NCBI RefSeq assembly: GCF_016863035.1
Contig: NZ_BOOC01000001.1
Location: forward strand, 248,001-312,000
DNA from: Microbispora corallina
GTDB lineage: Bacteria; Actinomycetota; Actinomycetes; Streptosporangiales; Streptosporangiaceae
DNA length: 64,000 nt
Direction of reading: 5' to 3'
The position numbers and the translations under genes were made by a program. Shown in pieces: positions 51,317 to 58,906 of the stretch. Below the pieces are notes generated by a model. It ran no database searches, was not told the origin of the DNA, and saw nothing but the letters and a program-made list of their open reading frames with translations. Every line of letters starts with the position of its first letter. Positions within the stretch are counted from its first letter, which is position 1.

Positions 51317-52156
51317 ATGACTCCTTCCACTCTCGTCGGCGGCCACGTGTTCGTCGCGGGCGGCCTGGCCAAGGGCGGCCTGAAGTACGCCGGGGACATC
51401 GGCGCCGAGGTGATCCAGGTCTTCGTGACCAACCCGCGGGGCTGGGCGCTGAGCGCGGGCGACCCGTCCGAGGACGCGAAGCTGCGGGAGTCGGGCGTGC
51501 CCGTCTTCCTGCACGCCGCCTATTTGGTGAACTTCGGCTCGCCCACGGCGGCCACGCTGGACAACTCGGTGGCCGTCGTCCGCCACACCCTGCGCCGGGG
51601 TGTGGAGACCGGGGCGCGCGGGGTCGTCGTCCACACCGGCTCGGCCGTGAGCCAGCCCCGGGAGGACGCGCTGCGCCAGGTTCGGGAGCACGTGCTGCCG
51701 CTGCTCGACGAGCTTCCCGACGACGGGCCCGACCTGCTGCTGGAGCCGATGGCCGGGCAGGGCCAGATGCTGTGCGCGACCGTCCAGGAGCTCGGCCCGT
51801 ACCTGGAGGCGCTGGAGGGTCATCCGAAGGTCGGCGTGTGCCTGGACACCTGCCACGCCTTCTCCGCCGGGCACGACCTCGCGTCGCCGGAGGGCGTGCG
51901 GGAGACGTTCGACGCGCTGGGCGAGCTCGCGCCGGGCCGGCTGAAGCTGATCCACGCCAACGACTCGAAGGACGCGTGCGGCTCGAAGAAGGACCGGCAC
52001 GAGAACATCGGCTCCGGCCACATCGGCGCCCAGGCGTTCGGAGAGATCATGCGGCACCCGGTCGCGGCCGGGGTGCCGGTCTGCATCGAGACGCCCGGCA
52101 AGGTGGAGGCCCACCGCCAGGACATCGAGACCCTCAAGAAGCTGCGCGGCGCCTGA
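51317..52156 (+). CDS. nfo: Endonuclease IV (deoxyribonuclease IV)
   Basis: 279 residues, AP endonuclease 2 family. Metal ligands and motifs are VFLHAAYLVNFGSP, VVHTGS, LLLEPMAGQG, VCLDTCHAFSAGHD and LKLIHANDSKDACGS, then HENIGSGHIG. It cuts at abasic sites in base-excision repair. The ATG follows CTGGAGGTCACC. The short promoter region shared with uraD contains TTGGCA and TACTCT. Confidence 0.95.
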   Translation: MTPSTLVGGHVFVAGGLAKGGLKYAGDIGAEVIQVFVTNPRGWALSAGDPSEDAKLRESGVPVFLHAAYLVNFGSPTAATLDNSVAVVRHTLRRGVETGARGVVVHTGSAVSQPREDALRQVREHVLPLLDELPDDGPDLLLEPMAGQGQMLCATVQELGPYLEALEGHPKVGVCLDTCHAFSAGHDLASPEGVRETFDALGELAPGRLKLIHANDSKDACGSKKDRHENIGSGHIGAQAFGEIMRHPVAAGVPVCIETPGKVEAHRQDIETLKKLRGA

Positions 52157-52158
52157 GG

Positions 52159-52183
52159 CCGGCGTCGCCCCTCGGGACGCCGG
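52159..52183 (+). terminator. First terminator hairpin of nfo
   Basis: CCGGCGTC / GACGCCGG, an 8-bp perfect stem with a 9-nt loop, starts two bases after the stop codon. Confidence 0.65.
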
Positions 52184-52245
52184 GGGTCCGCGGCGATCCG
52201 GCGCCCCCGTTCGGCCGGATCGCTCCGCGGACTCCCCCGTCACGC

Positions 52246-52282
52246 GGGGCGGGGCCCTTCCCCCCCGAGAGGGCCCCGCCCC
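52246..52282 (+). terminator. Second, strong terminator hairpin after nfo
   Basis: GGGGCGGGGCCCT / AGGGCCCCGCCCC, a 13-bp perfect stem with an 11-nt C-rich loop. Confidence 0.75.
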
Positions 52283-52766
52283 GGTAACCCTGAGGTGAGA
52301 CTGTGCTCACCTTCGAGGCTACCCCGCGTGTCTTGCGACGGGCCAAACACTACGAGGAGTAATCGCGGGGGCGGATGGGGCTTCGGACGAGCGGTCCCTA
52401 GTTAGCGCCATGCGGACCGCTCCGGCGCGATGAGCGGGGCGTGGACGCCGACGAACGGTCGCCCGGGGGGCACACCGGCCCGCGGGGGCGGTTCCCGCGG
52501 GCGGTCCGGGCGCGCCGCACGCCCGTCCGGCGGCCGGCATCCGGCCGGTCCCGTGATCACGAAGAGTGACCGTCCGGCCCTCGTACGGCGTCCTGGGCGG
52601 CCGTCGCCTCCCGCCTGCCCCCGAGGAGCCGGTCCGCCCCTCCCGTCGCCGCAGCGGCGCGTACAGCGTGCGCCACGGGCCCCGTGGCACGACGGGCGAA
52701 CGCTCCCGCCGCCGGATCGCCCTCAGGCGGGCGGTTCAAGGCAGGAGAGGCGGCCCGGGACGGGGG
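52283..52766. other. Gene-free gap between nfo and the LytTR regulator
   Basis: About 480 bases. It holds one more small hairpin, AGGTGAG-ACTGTG-CTCACCT (52293-52312). The remainder is GC-rich with no frame that shows recognisable protein sequence, and the 123-codon minus-strand frame at 52319-52690 reads as Arg/Pro/Gly noise. I see no RNA gene. Confidence 0.5.
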
Positions 52767-53504
52767 TCAGGCGCCCGGGGCGCGGAACTGGCGCACCAGC
52801 TGCTCGCGCACCTGACGGGTGTGCCGGCGGCTCACCGGCAGCGTCTCGGTCCCGACCTGGAGGACGACGCGACCGGCGTCGAACCTGAGCTCGCTCACGT
52901 GGCGGGCGTTCACGAGCGTGCTGCGGTGGGCCCGGATGAAGCCCGAGCCGCCCCAGCGGCGCTCCAGCGCGGCCAGGGACATCCGCACGAGGTAGGCGGC
53001 GTCGACCGTGTGCAGGCGGACGTAGTCGCCCTGGGCCTCGGCGTACCGGACGTCCTGCTGGGCCACGAACTTGGTGCGGCCCCCCAGCTCGACCGGGATG
53101 ACGTCCTCGTCCTCCTCGGCGGAGGCGGGGGCGACGGCCGCGGAGAGCCTGCGCACGGCCTCGGCGAGGCGTTCGGGACGGACGGGCTTGAGCAGGTAGT
53201 CGACCGCCTCCAGCTCGAACGCCTGGACCGCGCAGTCGTGCGCGCTGACGAAGACGAGCCGGGGCGGCGCGGGGAAGCCGCCGATCAGCCGGGCGAGGTC
53301 GAGCCCGTCCAGCCCGGGCATCCGGATGTCGAGGAACACCCCGTCGAGCCGCTCGCCGTCGGCGATCATCTGCACCATGTCGTGCAGGGCGGCCCCGCCG
53401 TCCGAGGCCGTGCTCACGTGCTCGACCCGGGAGTCCTGCCGCAGCAGGTAGGCGAGCTCTGACAGGGCGGGGACCTCGTCGTCGACGGCAAGGACGCGCA
53501 GCAT
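52767..53504 (-). CDS. LytTR-family response regulator
   Basis: 245 residues. The receiver domain has RVLAVDDEVPAL, phospho-Asp in GVFLDIRMPG, Ser/Thr in LVFVSAHD and Lys in DYLLKPVRP. A LytTR DNA-binding domain begins about residue 140 (TKFVAQQDVRYAEAQGDYVR, FIRAHRSTLVNARHV). The sensor kinase lies upstream. The ATG at 53504 follows GGTGGTGA closely. Targets are unknown; LytTR sites are usually pairs of short direct repeats. Confidence 0.93.
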   Translation of the reverse strand: MLRVLAVDDEVPALSELAYLLRQDSRVEHVSTASDGGAALHDMVQMIADGERLDGVFLDIRMPGLDGLDLARLIGGFPAPPRLVFVSAHDCAVQAFELEAVDYLLKPVRPERLAEAVRRLSAAVAPASAEEDEDVIPVELGGRTKFVAQQDVRYAEAQGDYVRLHTVDAAYLVRMSLAALERRWGGSGFIRAHRSTLVNARHVSELRFDAGRVVLQVGTETLPVSRRHTRQVREQLVRQFRAPGA

Positions 53505-53581
53505 GGTCACCACCGTGCCGCGCGTCCCCCCGGCGGCGCAAGAGTCGGGACCACGAAGAGTGCCCGATCAGGCACCCACGG

Positions 53582-54703
53582 TCACATCGGATCGAGCTCG
53601 GGACGGACCTTCGGCACGCGGAGGCGGATCCGGGTGCCCTTGCCCGGCGCGGTCTCCACGGCGAGCCCGTAGGCCTGCCCGTAGAGGTGGCGCATCCGCG
53701 TGTCGACGTTGCTCAGCCCGATCCCCGCCTTGGGCTCCTCGCCCAGGACGGCCCTGAGGTGATCGGGGTCCATGCCGATCCCGTCGTCCTCGACCGAGAT
53801 GTGCGCCTCGGGCCCGGCGTCCTCGATCACCACCCGCACCTCTCCCGGCATGCCGTGCTTGATCGCGTTCTCGACCAGCGGCTGCAGGCACAGGAACGGC
53901 ACGTTCACCCGCAGGACCTCCGGCGCGACCTGCACGGTGAACCGCAGCCGGTCGCCGAACCGCGCCCGCTCCAGCAGCAGGTAGCGGTCGACGCAGCTCA
54001 GCTCGTCGGCCAGGGTGGTGAAGTCGCGGGCCCGGCGCAGGGCGTAGCGCGTGTAGTCGGCGAAGTCGAGCAGCAGCTCGCGGGCCCGCTCGGGGTCGGT
54101 CCGGACGAACGACGCGATCGTGGTGAGCGAGTTGTAGACGAAATGGGGGGAGATCTGCGCCCGCAGGGCCCGCGTCTCCGCCTCCAGGGTGCGCCTGCGG
54201 GAGGAGTCCAGCTCGGCGAGCTCCAGCTGCCCGGAGACCCAGCGGCCCACCTCGGCCGCCGTCCGCACCCGGGACGCGCTGACCTCCGGGTCGTACGCCG
54301 CGAGCGTGCCGACGACGCGGCCGTCCACGGTCAGCGGGACGATCACGCCACCGGGCTCGCCGGCCACGAGATGGGTCCGGCCGCCGGACATGACGGGCCG
54401 CACCTGGCCGAGGAGGGCCTCCTCCCCCGGCAGTCCGTCGCCGTCCCGGGCCAGGACCCGGTCGGCGGAGGTGACGGCGAGCCCGGACGTGCCGAGCAGC
54501 GTCCGCAGGTGCCGTACGGCCCGGCGGGCGGAGTCCCTGGTCAGGCCCGCGCGCAGGGAGGGCGCGGCGAGACCCGCGATGTGCAGGGCGAGGTAGGTCG
54601 TCTCACCCGGCGGCGCGCCGCGGCAGGGGCGCGTCCGGCGGGCCAGCGCGTACCCCAGGGCTCCGCAGAGCCCGCAGAGCGTCACCCATACGGCTGCAGA
54701 CAC
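53582..54703 (-). CDS. LytS-type sensor histidine kinase
   Basis: 373 residues. One N-terminal membrane segment (VWVTLCGLCGALGYALA) is followed by a GAF-like region (60-165), then the His_kinase dimerisation motif with phospho-His in QISPHFVYNSLTTIASF. The ATPase N-box is LVENAIKHG, with G-boxes DDGIGM and GIGLSNV. It pairs with the LytTR regulator 77 bases downstream. Only one membrane segment is present, unlike the multi-pass 5TM LytS proteins, so it probably senses a cytosolic signal. Confidence 0.92.
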   Translation of the reverse strand: MSAAVWVTLCGLCGALGYALARRTRPCRGAPPGETTYLALHIAGLAAPSLRAGLTRDSARRAVRHLRTLLGTSGLAVTSADRVLARDGDGLPGEEALLGQVRPVMSGGRTHLVAGEPGGVIVPLTVDGRVVGTLAAYDPEVSASRVRTAAEVGRWVSGQLELAELDSSRRRTLEAETRALRAQISPHFVYNSLTTIASFVRTDPERARELLLDFADYTRYALRRARDFTTLADELSCVDRYLLLERARFGDRLRFTVQVAPEVLRVNVPFLCLQPLVENAIKHGMPGEVRVVIEDAGPEAHISVEDDGIGMDPDHLRAVLGEEPKAGIGLSNVDTRMRHLYGQAYGLAVETAPGKGTRIRLRVPKVRPELDPM

Positions 54704-54730
54704 GCCGGAAACCGTAGCCGCTGCGCGGCC

Positions 54731-55342
54731 TCACGGCGGGCCGTCGCCGGGGTCCTCCTGATATGAGTAGCGCTGCTCCTTCCAGGGGTCGGCGACGTTG
54801 TGGTAGCCGCGCTCCTCCCAGAAGCCGCGCCGGTCCTCCAGCATGTACTCCACGCCGCGGACCCACTTCACGCTCTTCCACGCGTACAGGTGGGGGACGA
54901 CGAGCCGGAGGGGGTGCCCGCGCTCGGGCGACAGCGGCTTGTCGTCGAGGTGGGTGGCGAACAGCGTCGTGGGCCGGTCGAAGTCGCCGATCCGCAGGTT
55001 GGCGCTGTAGCCGTACTCGGCGTAGATCATGACGTGCCGCACGCCGGGGGCGGGCGGGACCCGGTCGAGCAGCGCCGCGGCCGGCACGCCCTCCCATTCG
55101 TTGCCCATGATGGAGAACTTGGTGACGCAGTGGAAGTCGGCGACGACGGTGCCGCGGGGCAGCCCGGAGAACTCCTCCCACCCGAACTCCTCTGCCCGGC
55201 CGGAGGCGGTGGCGCCGAACACCTGGAACCGCCAGGTCTGGGGGCGGAACGCCGGCACCCTGCCGTAATGGATGATGGGCCGTCCTCGCGGGATGTACTG
55301 CCCGGGGGGCAGGCGGTTCTCCTCCTCAGGAATCTCCGGCAC
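54731..55342 (-). CDS. Sulfite-oxidase-like molybdopterin oxidoreductase
   Basis: 203 residues of the oxidoreductase molybdopterin-binding domain. The molybdenum-ligating Cys is in VADFHCVTKFSI, and YGYSANLRIGDF and HGHPLRLVVPHLYAWK-like residues follow. No signal peptide is seen, so it seems cytosolic, unlike MsrP. The GTG start with CAGGA eight bases upstream begins the protein at PEIPEEENRLPPGQ. Physiological substrate unknown. Confidence 0.88.
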   Translation of the reverse strand: MPEIPEEENRLPPGQYIPRGRPIIHYGRVPAFRPQTWRFQVFGATASGRAEEFGWEEFSGLPRGTVVADFHCVTKFSIMGNEWEGVPAAALLDRVPPAPGVRHVMIYAEYGYSANLRIGDFDRPTTLFATHLDDKPLSPERGHPLRLVVPHLYAWKSVKWVRGVEYMLEDRRGFWEERGYHNVADPWKEQRYSYQEDPGDGPP

Positions 55343-55413
55343 GCCGCCATCCTGCCACCCGCCACGCGGCCGGCACCCACCGGTACCCGGAGCCGGCGGT
55401 GCCCGCGATGCGC

Positions 55414-55419
55414 TATATT
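55414..55419 (+). promoter_or_regulatory. -10 element of the aroF leader transcript
   Basis: TATATT is seven bases before the ATG of the leader peptide, so transcription probably starts at or next to the A of that ATG. The -35 region is weak. Such an AT run is rare in this DNA. Confidence 0.55.
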
Positions 55420-55426
55420 TCGGACC

Positions 55427-55498
55427 ATGCGCACCGCGTACGTGTTTTGGTACGGCGACGGACCCGTGAGGACCGTTCGCCTCCACGCGCTGCGCTGA
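55427..55498 (+). CDS. Aromatic-amino-acid leader peptide of aroF
   Basis: 23 codons, MRTAYVFWYGDGPVRTV and on to RLHALR, then TGA. The codons Tyr-Val-Phe-Trp-Tyr at positions 5-9 contain all three aromatic amino acids, expected only by design in so short an ORF. It lies just before an attenuator hairpin and the DAHP synthase gene. Starvation for any aromatic amino acid would stall the ribosome there. The mRNA appears leaderless at the peptide ATG. Confidence 0.8.
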   Translation: MRTAYVFWYGDGPVRTVRLHALR

Positions 55499-55548
55499 CA
55501 GCCACGGCGAACGAAGGCCCCGGGTCCACACGGACCCGGGGCCTTCGT
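55474..55548 (+). terminator. Attenuator of aroF with alternative pairings
   Basis: The terminator is a 17-bp perfect stem (55511-55527 with 55532-55548, ACAC loop), followed by CGTCGTTTCC. Two competing helices are possible: CGTTCGCC (55474-55481) with GGCGAACG (55506-55513), which overlaps the terminator base by three bases; and GGACCCG (55460-55466, in the peptide ORF) with CGGGTCC (55521-55527). Which acts as antiterminator is unproved. Confidence 0.75.
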
Positions 55549-55599
55549 CGTTTCCGGGACCGGCCGCCGGCGGGGCGGCCGGCCAGCGAAGGAGTTGAC

Positions 55600-56640
55600 A
55601 TGGTCATCGTCATGGCCCCGGAGGCCACGCAGGACGACGTCGAGGCGATCGTCGCCCTCGTCGCGACGGCGGGCGGGGAGGCGTTCGCCAGCCGCGGCGT
55701 GAGCCGCACGATCATCGGACTGATCGGCGACGTGGAGCAGTTCGCCGCGCTCAACCTGCGCGGCATGCGCGGGGTGGCGGACGTGGTGCGCGTGTCGACG
55801 CCGTACAAGCTCGTGAGCCGGGACAACCATCCCGAGCGGTCCACGGTGACGGTGCGCGGGGTGCCGATCGGGCCGGACACGGTGACGCTGATCGCCGGAC
55901 CGTGCGCCGTCGAGACGCCCCGGCAGACGCTGGAGGCGGCCGAGATGGCGAAGGCCGCCGGGGCGACCCTGCTGCGCGGCGGCGCCTACAAGCCGCGCAC
56001 CTCGCCGTACGCGTTCCAGGGGCTGGGCGAGGAGGGGCTGCGCATCCTCGCGGACGTGCGCGAGCAGACCGGGCTGCCGGTCGTGACCGAGGTGGTGGAC
56101 GCCCACGACGTGGCGCTCGTCGCGTCGTACGCCGACATGCTCCAGGTGGGCACCCGCAACGCGCAGAACTTCGCGCTGCTGCAGGCCGTCGGCGCCGCGG
56201 GCAAGCCGGTCATGCTCAAGCGCGGCATGACCGCCACGATCGAGGAGTGGCTGATGGCGGCCGAGTACATCGCGCAGCGCGGCAACCTCGACATCGTCCT
56301 GTGCGAGCGCGGCATCCGGACCTACGAGACCGCCACCAGGAACACCCTGGACATCTCCGCCGTGCCGGTCGCGCAGCGGCTGTCGCACCTCCCGGTGATC
56401 GTCGACCCCTCGCACTCCGGCGGCCGGCGGGACCTGGTCCTCCCGCTGAGCCGGGCGGCGGTCGCCGTCGGCGCCGACGGCGTGATCGTCGACGTGCACC
56501 CCAACCCGGAGCAGGCCCTGTGCGACGGGCCGCAGGCGCTCGTGGACGGCGACCTCGAGGCGCTCGCAGCCGTCATGCGGGACTTCCCTCCGCTGCTCGG
56601 CCGCACGCTCACCCGGCCCGCCCCGGCCGCCCTCGCCTGA
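55600..56640 (+). CDS. aroF: 3-deoxy-7-phosphoheptulonate (DAHP) synthase, type I with ferredoxin-like domain
   Basis: 346 residues. The N-terminal ferredoxin-like regulatory domain (1-70; MVIVMAPEATQDDVEAIV, IIGLIGD) is as in Thermotoga-type enzymes that are feedback-inhibited by Tyr/Phe. The barrel follows, with VTLIAGPCAVETPRQ, RGGAYKPRTSPYAFQG, MLKRGM and IVDPSHSGGRRDL (metal His). It begins the shikimate pathway. GAAGGAG precedes the ATG. Expression is predicted to be attenuated by the upstream leader peptide. Confidence 0.95.
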   Translation: MVIVMAPEATQDDVEAIVALVATAGGEAFASRGVSRTIIGLIGDVEQFAALNLRGMRGVADVVRVSTPYKLVSRDNHPERSTVTVRGVPIGPDTVTLIAGPCAVETPRQTLEAAEMAKAAGATLLRGGAYKPRTSPYAFQGLGEEGLRILADVREQTGLPVVTEVVDAHDVALVASYADMLQVGTRNAQNFALLQAVGAAGKPVMLKRGMTATIEEWLMAAEYIAQRGNLDIVLCERGIRTYETATRNTLDISAVPVAQRLSHLPVIVDPSHSGGRRDLVLPLSRAAVAVGADGVIVDVHPNPEQALCDGPQALVDGDLEALAAVMRDFPPLLGRTLTRPAPAALA

Positions 56641-56676
56641 CCCCGCCGTCCGGGTCCGGCCCGGACTCGGCACGGT

Positions 56677-56715
56677 TCCGGTACGGCCGCGCGTCCGTCG
56701 CGCGGCCGTACCGGA
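56677..56715. terminator. Bidirectional terminator between aroF and thiI
   Basis: A 17-bp perfect stem, starting TCCGGTACGGCCGCGCG, with a 5-nt loop lies between the convergent stop codons. Confidence 0.85.
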
Positions 56716-57912
56716 TCAGGCGTCGAGCTTGTACGGGCGGATCGAGTCGGCGAGCTGGGCCGCCAGGTCCTCCGCGTCGAGCCGCCGTTCGATCTGCTTG
56801 AGGTCCTCGATCTTCGCGCGGGTCTCGGCCGACCGGGGGGCGAGGAGCGTGCAGCAGTCCTCGTCCGGGAGCTCGGAGATCTCCAGCGTGCCGATCCGGC
56901 GGGCCTCGGCGATGATCTCGGTCTTGTCCAGGCCGATCAGCGGGCGCAGGACCGGCAGGTCCACGGCGTGGTCCTGCGCGGTGATGTTGGTGAGCGTCTG
57001 GGACGACACCTGGCCCAGCGAGTCGCCGGTGACGAGCGCCTCGGCGTGGATCCGGTGCGCGACCTCCTCGGCGGTCTTCAGCATGAGCCGCCGCTGGGCG
57101 ATGACCGCGAGCCGGTCCTGGCCGGAGTTCCTGATCGACTGCTGGGCCTTGCCGAACGGCACGACCCACAGCCGCGACTTGCCCTGGAACCGGTCGAGGT
57201 TGCGGACCAGCGCGTACGCCTTATAGATCGACTCGGAGGTGGTGTACGGGATGCCGGAGAAGTGGAGGAAGTCGACGCGCAGGCCGCGCCGCATCATCCG
57301 GTAGGCCGCGACCGGGGAGTCGATGCCGCCCGACAGCAGGGCCAGCGCCCGGCCGCTCGACCCGACCGGCAGCCCGCCCTGGCCGGGCCGCCCGCCGGTG
57401 AACAGGAACGCCTCGTCCTTGTCGATCTCGATGTTCACGGTCAGCTCGGGACGGCTGAGGTCGACCGGCAGGCCGTAGGTGTCGTTGATGGCGCCGCCCA
57501 CGAGGCGGTCGAGCTCGTTCGAGCGCAGGGGGAACCGCTTGTCCCTGCGCCGCGACCGGACCGCGAAGCGGGCCCCGCGGGCCACCTCCGGGGTGTCCTT
57601 GACGAGCTCGACGGCGGCCTTGGTGATCGTCTCCGGGTCCTTGGGCACCCGCCACGCGAGGTGGACCAGCACCAGGCCCGGCACGTCGGCCACCCGCGCG
57701 GCGATCACCTCGGCCTCCTCGACCGCGGTGCCCGCGGGCAGGAACAGGGCGATCACGCCGTGCCGCTGGCGGATGTCGACCCGGTGGTCCTTGAGCGCGC
57801 TCTTGATGTTGGCCCGCAGCCGCATCTCGAAGACCTCGCGGTTCCTGCCTTTCAGGACCACCTCGCCTAACTTGAGCAGCACGCAGGGCTCGCCGAGGGC
57901 GGTCATGGTCAT
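56716..57912 (-). CDS. thiI: tRNA 4-thiouridine synthase
   Basis: 398 residues. An N-terminal ferredoxin-like/THUMP domain (CVLLKLGEVVLKGRNR, then FAVRSRRRDKRFP) is followed by a PP-loop ATPase with LLSGGIDSPVAAYRMM. A Cys pair appears in LPDEDCCTLLAP. There is no C-terminal rhodanese domain, so it depends on an outside sulfur donor. The ATG at 57912 is eight to nine bases after GGAGG. It sulfurates uridine 8 of tRNA. Confidence 0.94.
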   Translation of the reverse strand: MTMTALGEPCVLLKLGEVVLKGRNREVFEMRLRANIKSALKDHRVDIRQRHGVIALFLPAGTAVEEAEVIAARVADVPGLVLVHLAWRVPKDPETITKAAVELVKDTPEVARGARFAVRSRRRDKRFPLRSNELDRLVGGAINDTYGLPVDLSRPELTVNIEIDKDEAFLFTGGRPGQGGLPVGSSGRALALLSGGIDSPVAAYRMMRRGLRVDFLHFSGIPYTTSESIYKAYALVRNLDRFQGKSRLWVVPFGKAQQSIRNSGQDRLAVIAQRRLMLKTAEEVAHRIHAEALVTGDSLGQVSSQTLTNITAQDHAVDLPVLRPLIGLDKTEIIAEARRIGTLEISELPDEDCCTLLAPRSAETRAKIEDLKQIERRLDAEDLAAQLADSIRPYKLDA

Positions 57913-58035
57913 CGGTGGAACCTCCGGAAGCGGACACGGGGCTGCGTCGCGCGGCTGGGCCGCCGCGTCGCCGCGCCACCACGAACACAACGCGCGGGCG
58001 CGGCGCGAACTTCCCCACTGTAGTCCCGCCGCCGC

Positions 58036-58118
58036 CCGTCCTGCCGCTGCGGTCCCGCCGCCGCCGTCCCCCGCCGCTGTCCTCCCGCCGCCGTCCTGCC
58101 GCTGCGGTCCCGCCGCCG
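58036..58118. repeat. 28-bp direct repeat in a C/G-skewed spacer
   Basis: CCGTCCTGCCGCTGCGGTCC... (28 bases) is perfectly repeated at 58036-58063 and 58091-58118 (55-base offset), with further partial copies to about 58155. The gap 57913-58189, between thiI and macR, is otherwise CCG-rich simple sequence with no gene. Confidence 0.8.
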
Positions 58119-58189
58119 TTCCCCCGCCGCGGTTTCCGCCTCTGCGGTCCCGCACCTGGACGGGGAGGCGCTCGCCTCCGCCCTCGTCG

Positions 58190-58906
58190 TCAGTCGAGCT
58201 CGGCGAGGCCGTTCTCGATCGCGTACCGCACCAGCTCGACCCGGTTGTGCAGCTGGAGTTTGCTCAGCGTGTTCTGCACGTGGTTCTGGACCGTCCGGTG
58301 CGACAGCACGAGCCGCTCGGCGATCTGACGGTAGGTCAGTCCCTTGGCGACCATCCGCAGCACCTCCGTCTCCCGCTCGGTCAGGCGCGGCCCGTCGCCG
58401 GGAGCCTCCGGCGTCCGGTGGGCGAGCCTGCGGTACTCCCCCAGCACGAGACCGGCCAGGCCCGGCGTGAAGACCGCGTCACCCTCGGCCGTCCGCCGTA
58501 CGGCGTCGAGGAACTCCTCGCGGCTCGCCGACTTGACCAGGTAACCGGAGGCGCCGGCCTTGACCGCCTCCAGCACGTCGTCCTCCTCCGCGCTGGCGGA
58601 CAACACGAGGACGCGCGGCGGGCTGCCGGACGCGCCCAGTCCCCGGGCCACCTCGACCCCGGCCAGGTCGGGCAGCCGCAGGTCCAGCACGACGACGTCC
58701 GGGCGCACGGCGGCGGCGATCCTGAGGGCCTGCCGGCCCTCGCCGGTGGTCGCCACCACGTCGTACCCGGCGTCCGCGAGGTCCCGGGCGACCCCGTCGC
58801 GCCACATCGGGTGGTCGTCCACCACCATCACCCGGACGCCGCCCACGTCCCCCCGGTCACCCACCGGCTCCCGCACCGGGCCACCCGCCGCCTCGTGGCC
58901 GTTCAC
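58190..58906 (-). CDS. macR: MacR-type NarL/LuxR response regulator
   Basis: 238 residues. The receiver domain begins at about residue 24 (RVMVVDDHPMWRDGVARDL), with phospho-Asp in VVVLDLRLPDL and Lys in GYLVKSASREE. The LuxR-type HTH is LTERETEVLRMVAKGLTYRQ and HRTVQNHVQNTLSKL. The GTG start with AGGAGG seven bases upstream overlaps the macS stop (GTGA). Synteny with macS and a phosphofructokinase gene matches Streptomyces MacRS, which affects development and lipoproteins. Confidence 0.88.
   Translation of the reverse strand: MNGHEAAGGPVREPVGDRGDVGGVRVMVVDDHPMWRDGVARDLADAGYDVVATTGEGRQALRIAAAVRPDVVVLDLRLPDLAGVEVARGLGASGSPPRVLVLSASAEEDDVLEAVKAGASGYLVKSASREEFLDAVRRTAEGDAVFTPGLAGLVLGEYRRLAHRTPEAPGDGPRLTERETEVLRMVAKGLTYRQIAERLVLSHRTVQNHVQNTLSKLQLHNRVELVRYAIENGLAELD

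Noticed and set aside
52319-52690. A 123-codon minus-strand frame in the nfo to LytTR gap
   Set aside because: Composition is Arg/Pro/Gly noise, and there is no motif and no convincing start signal.
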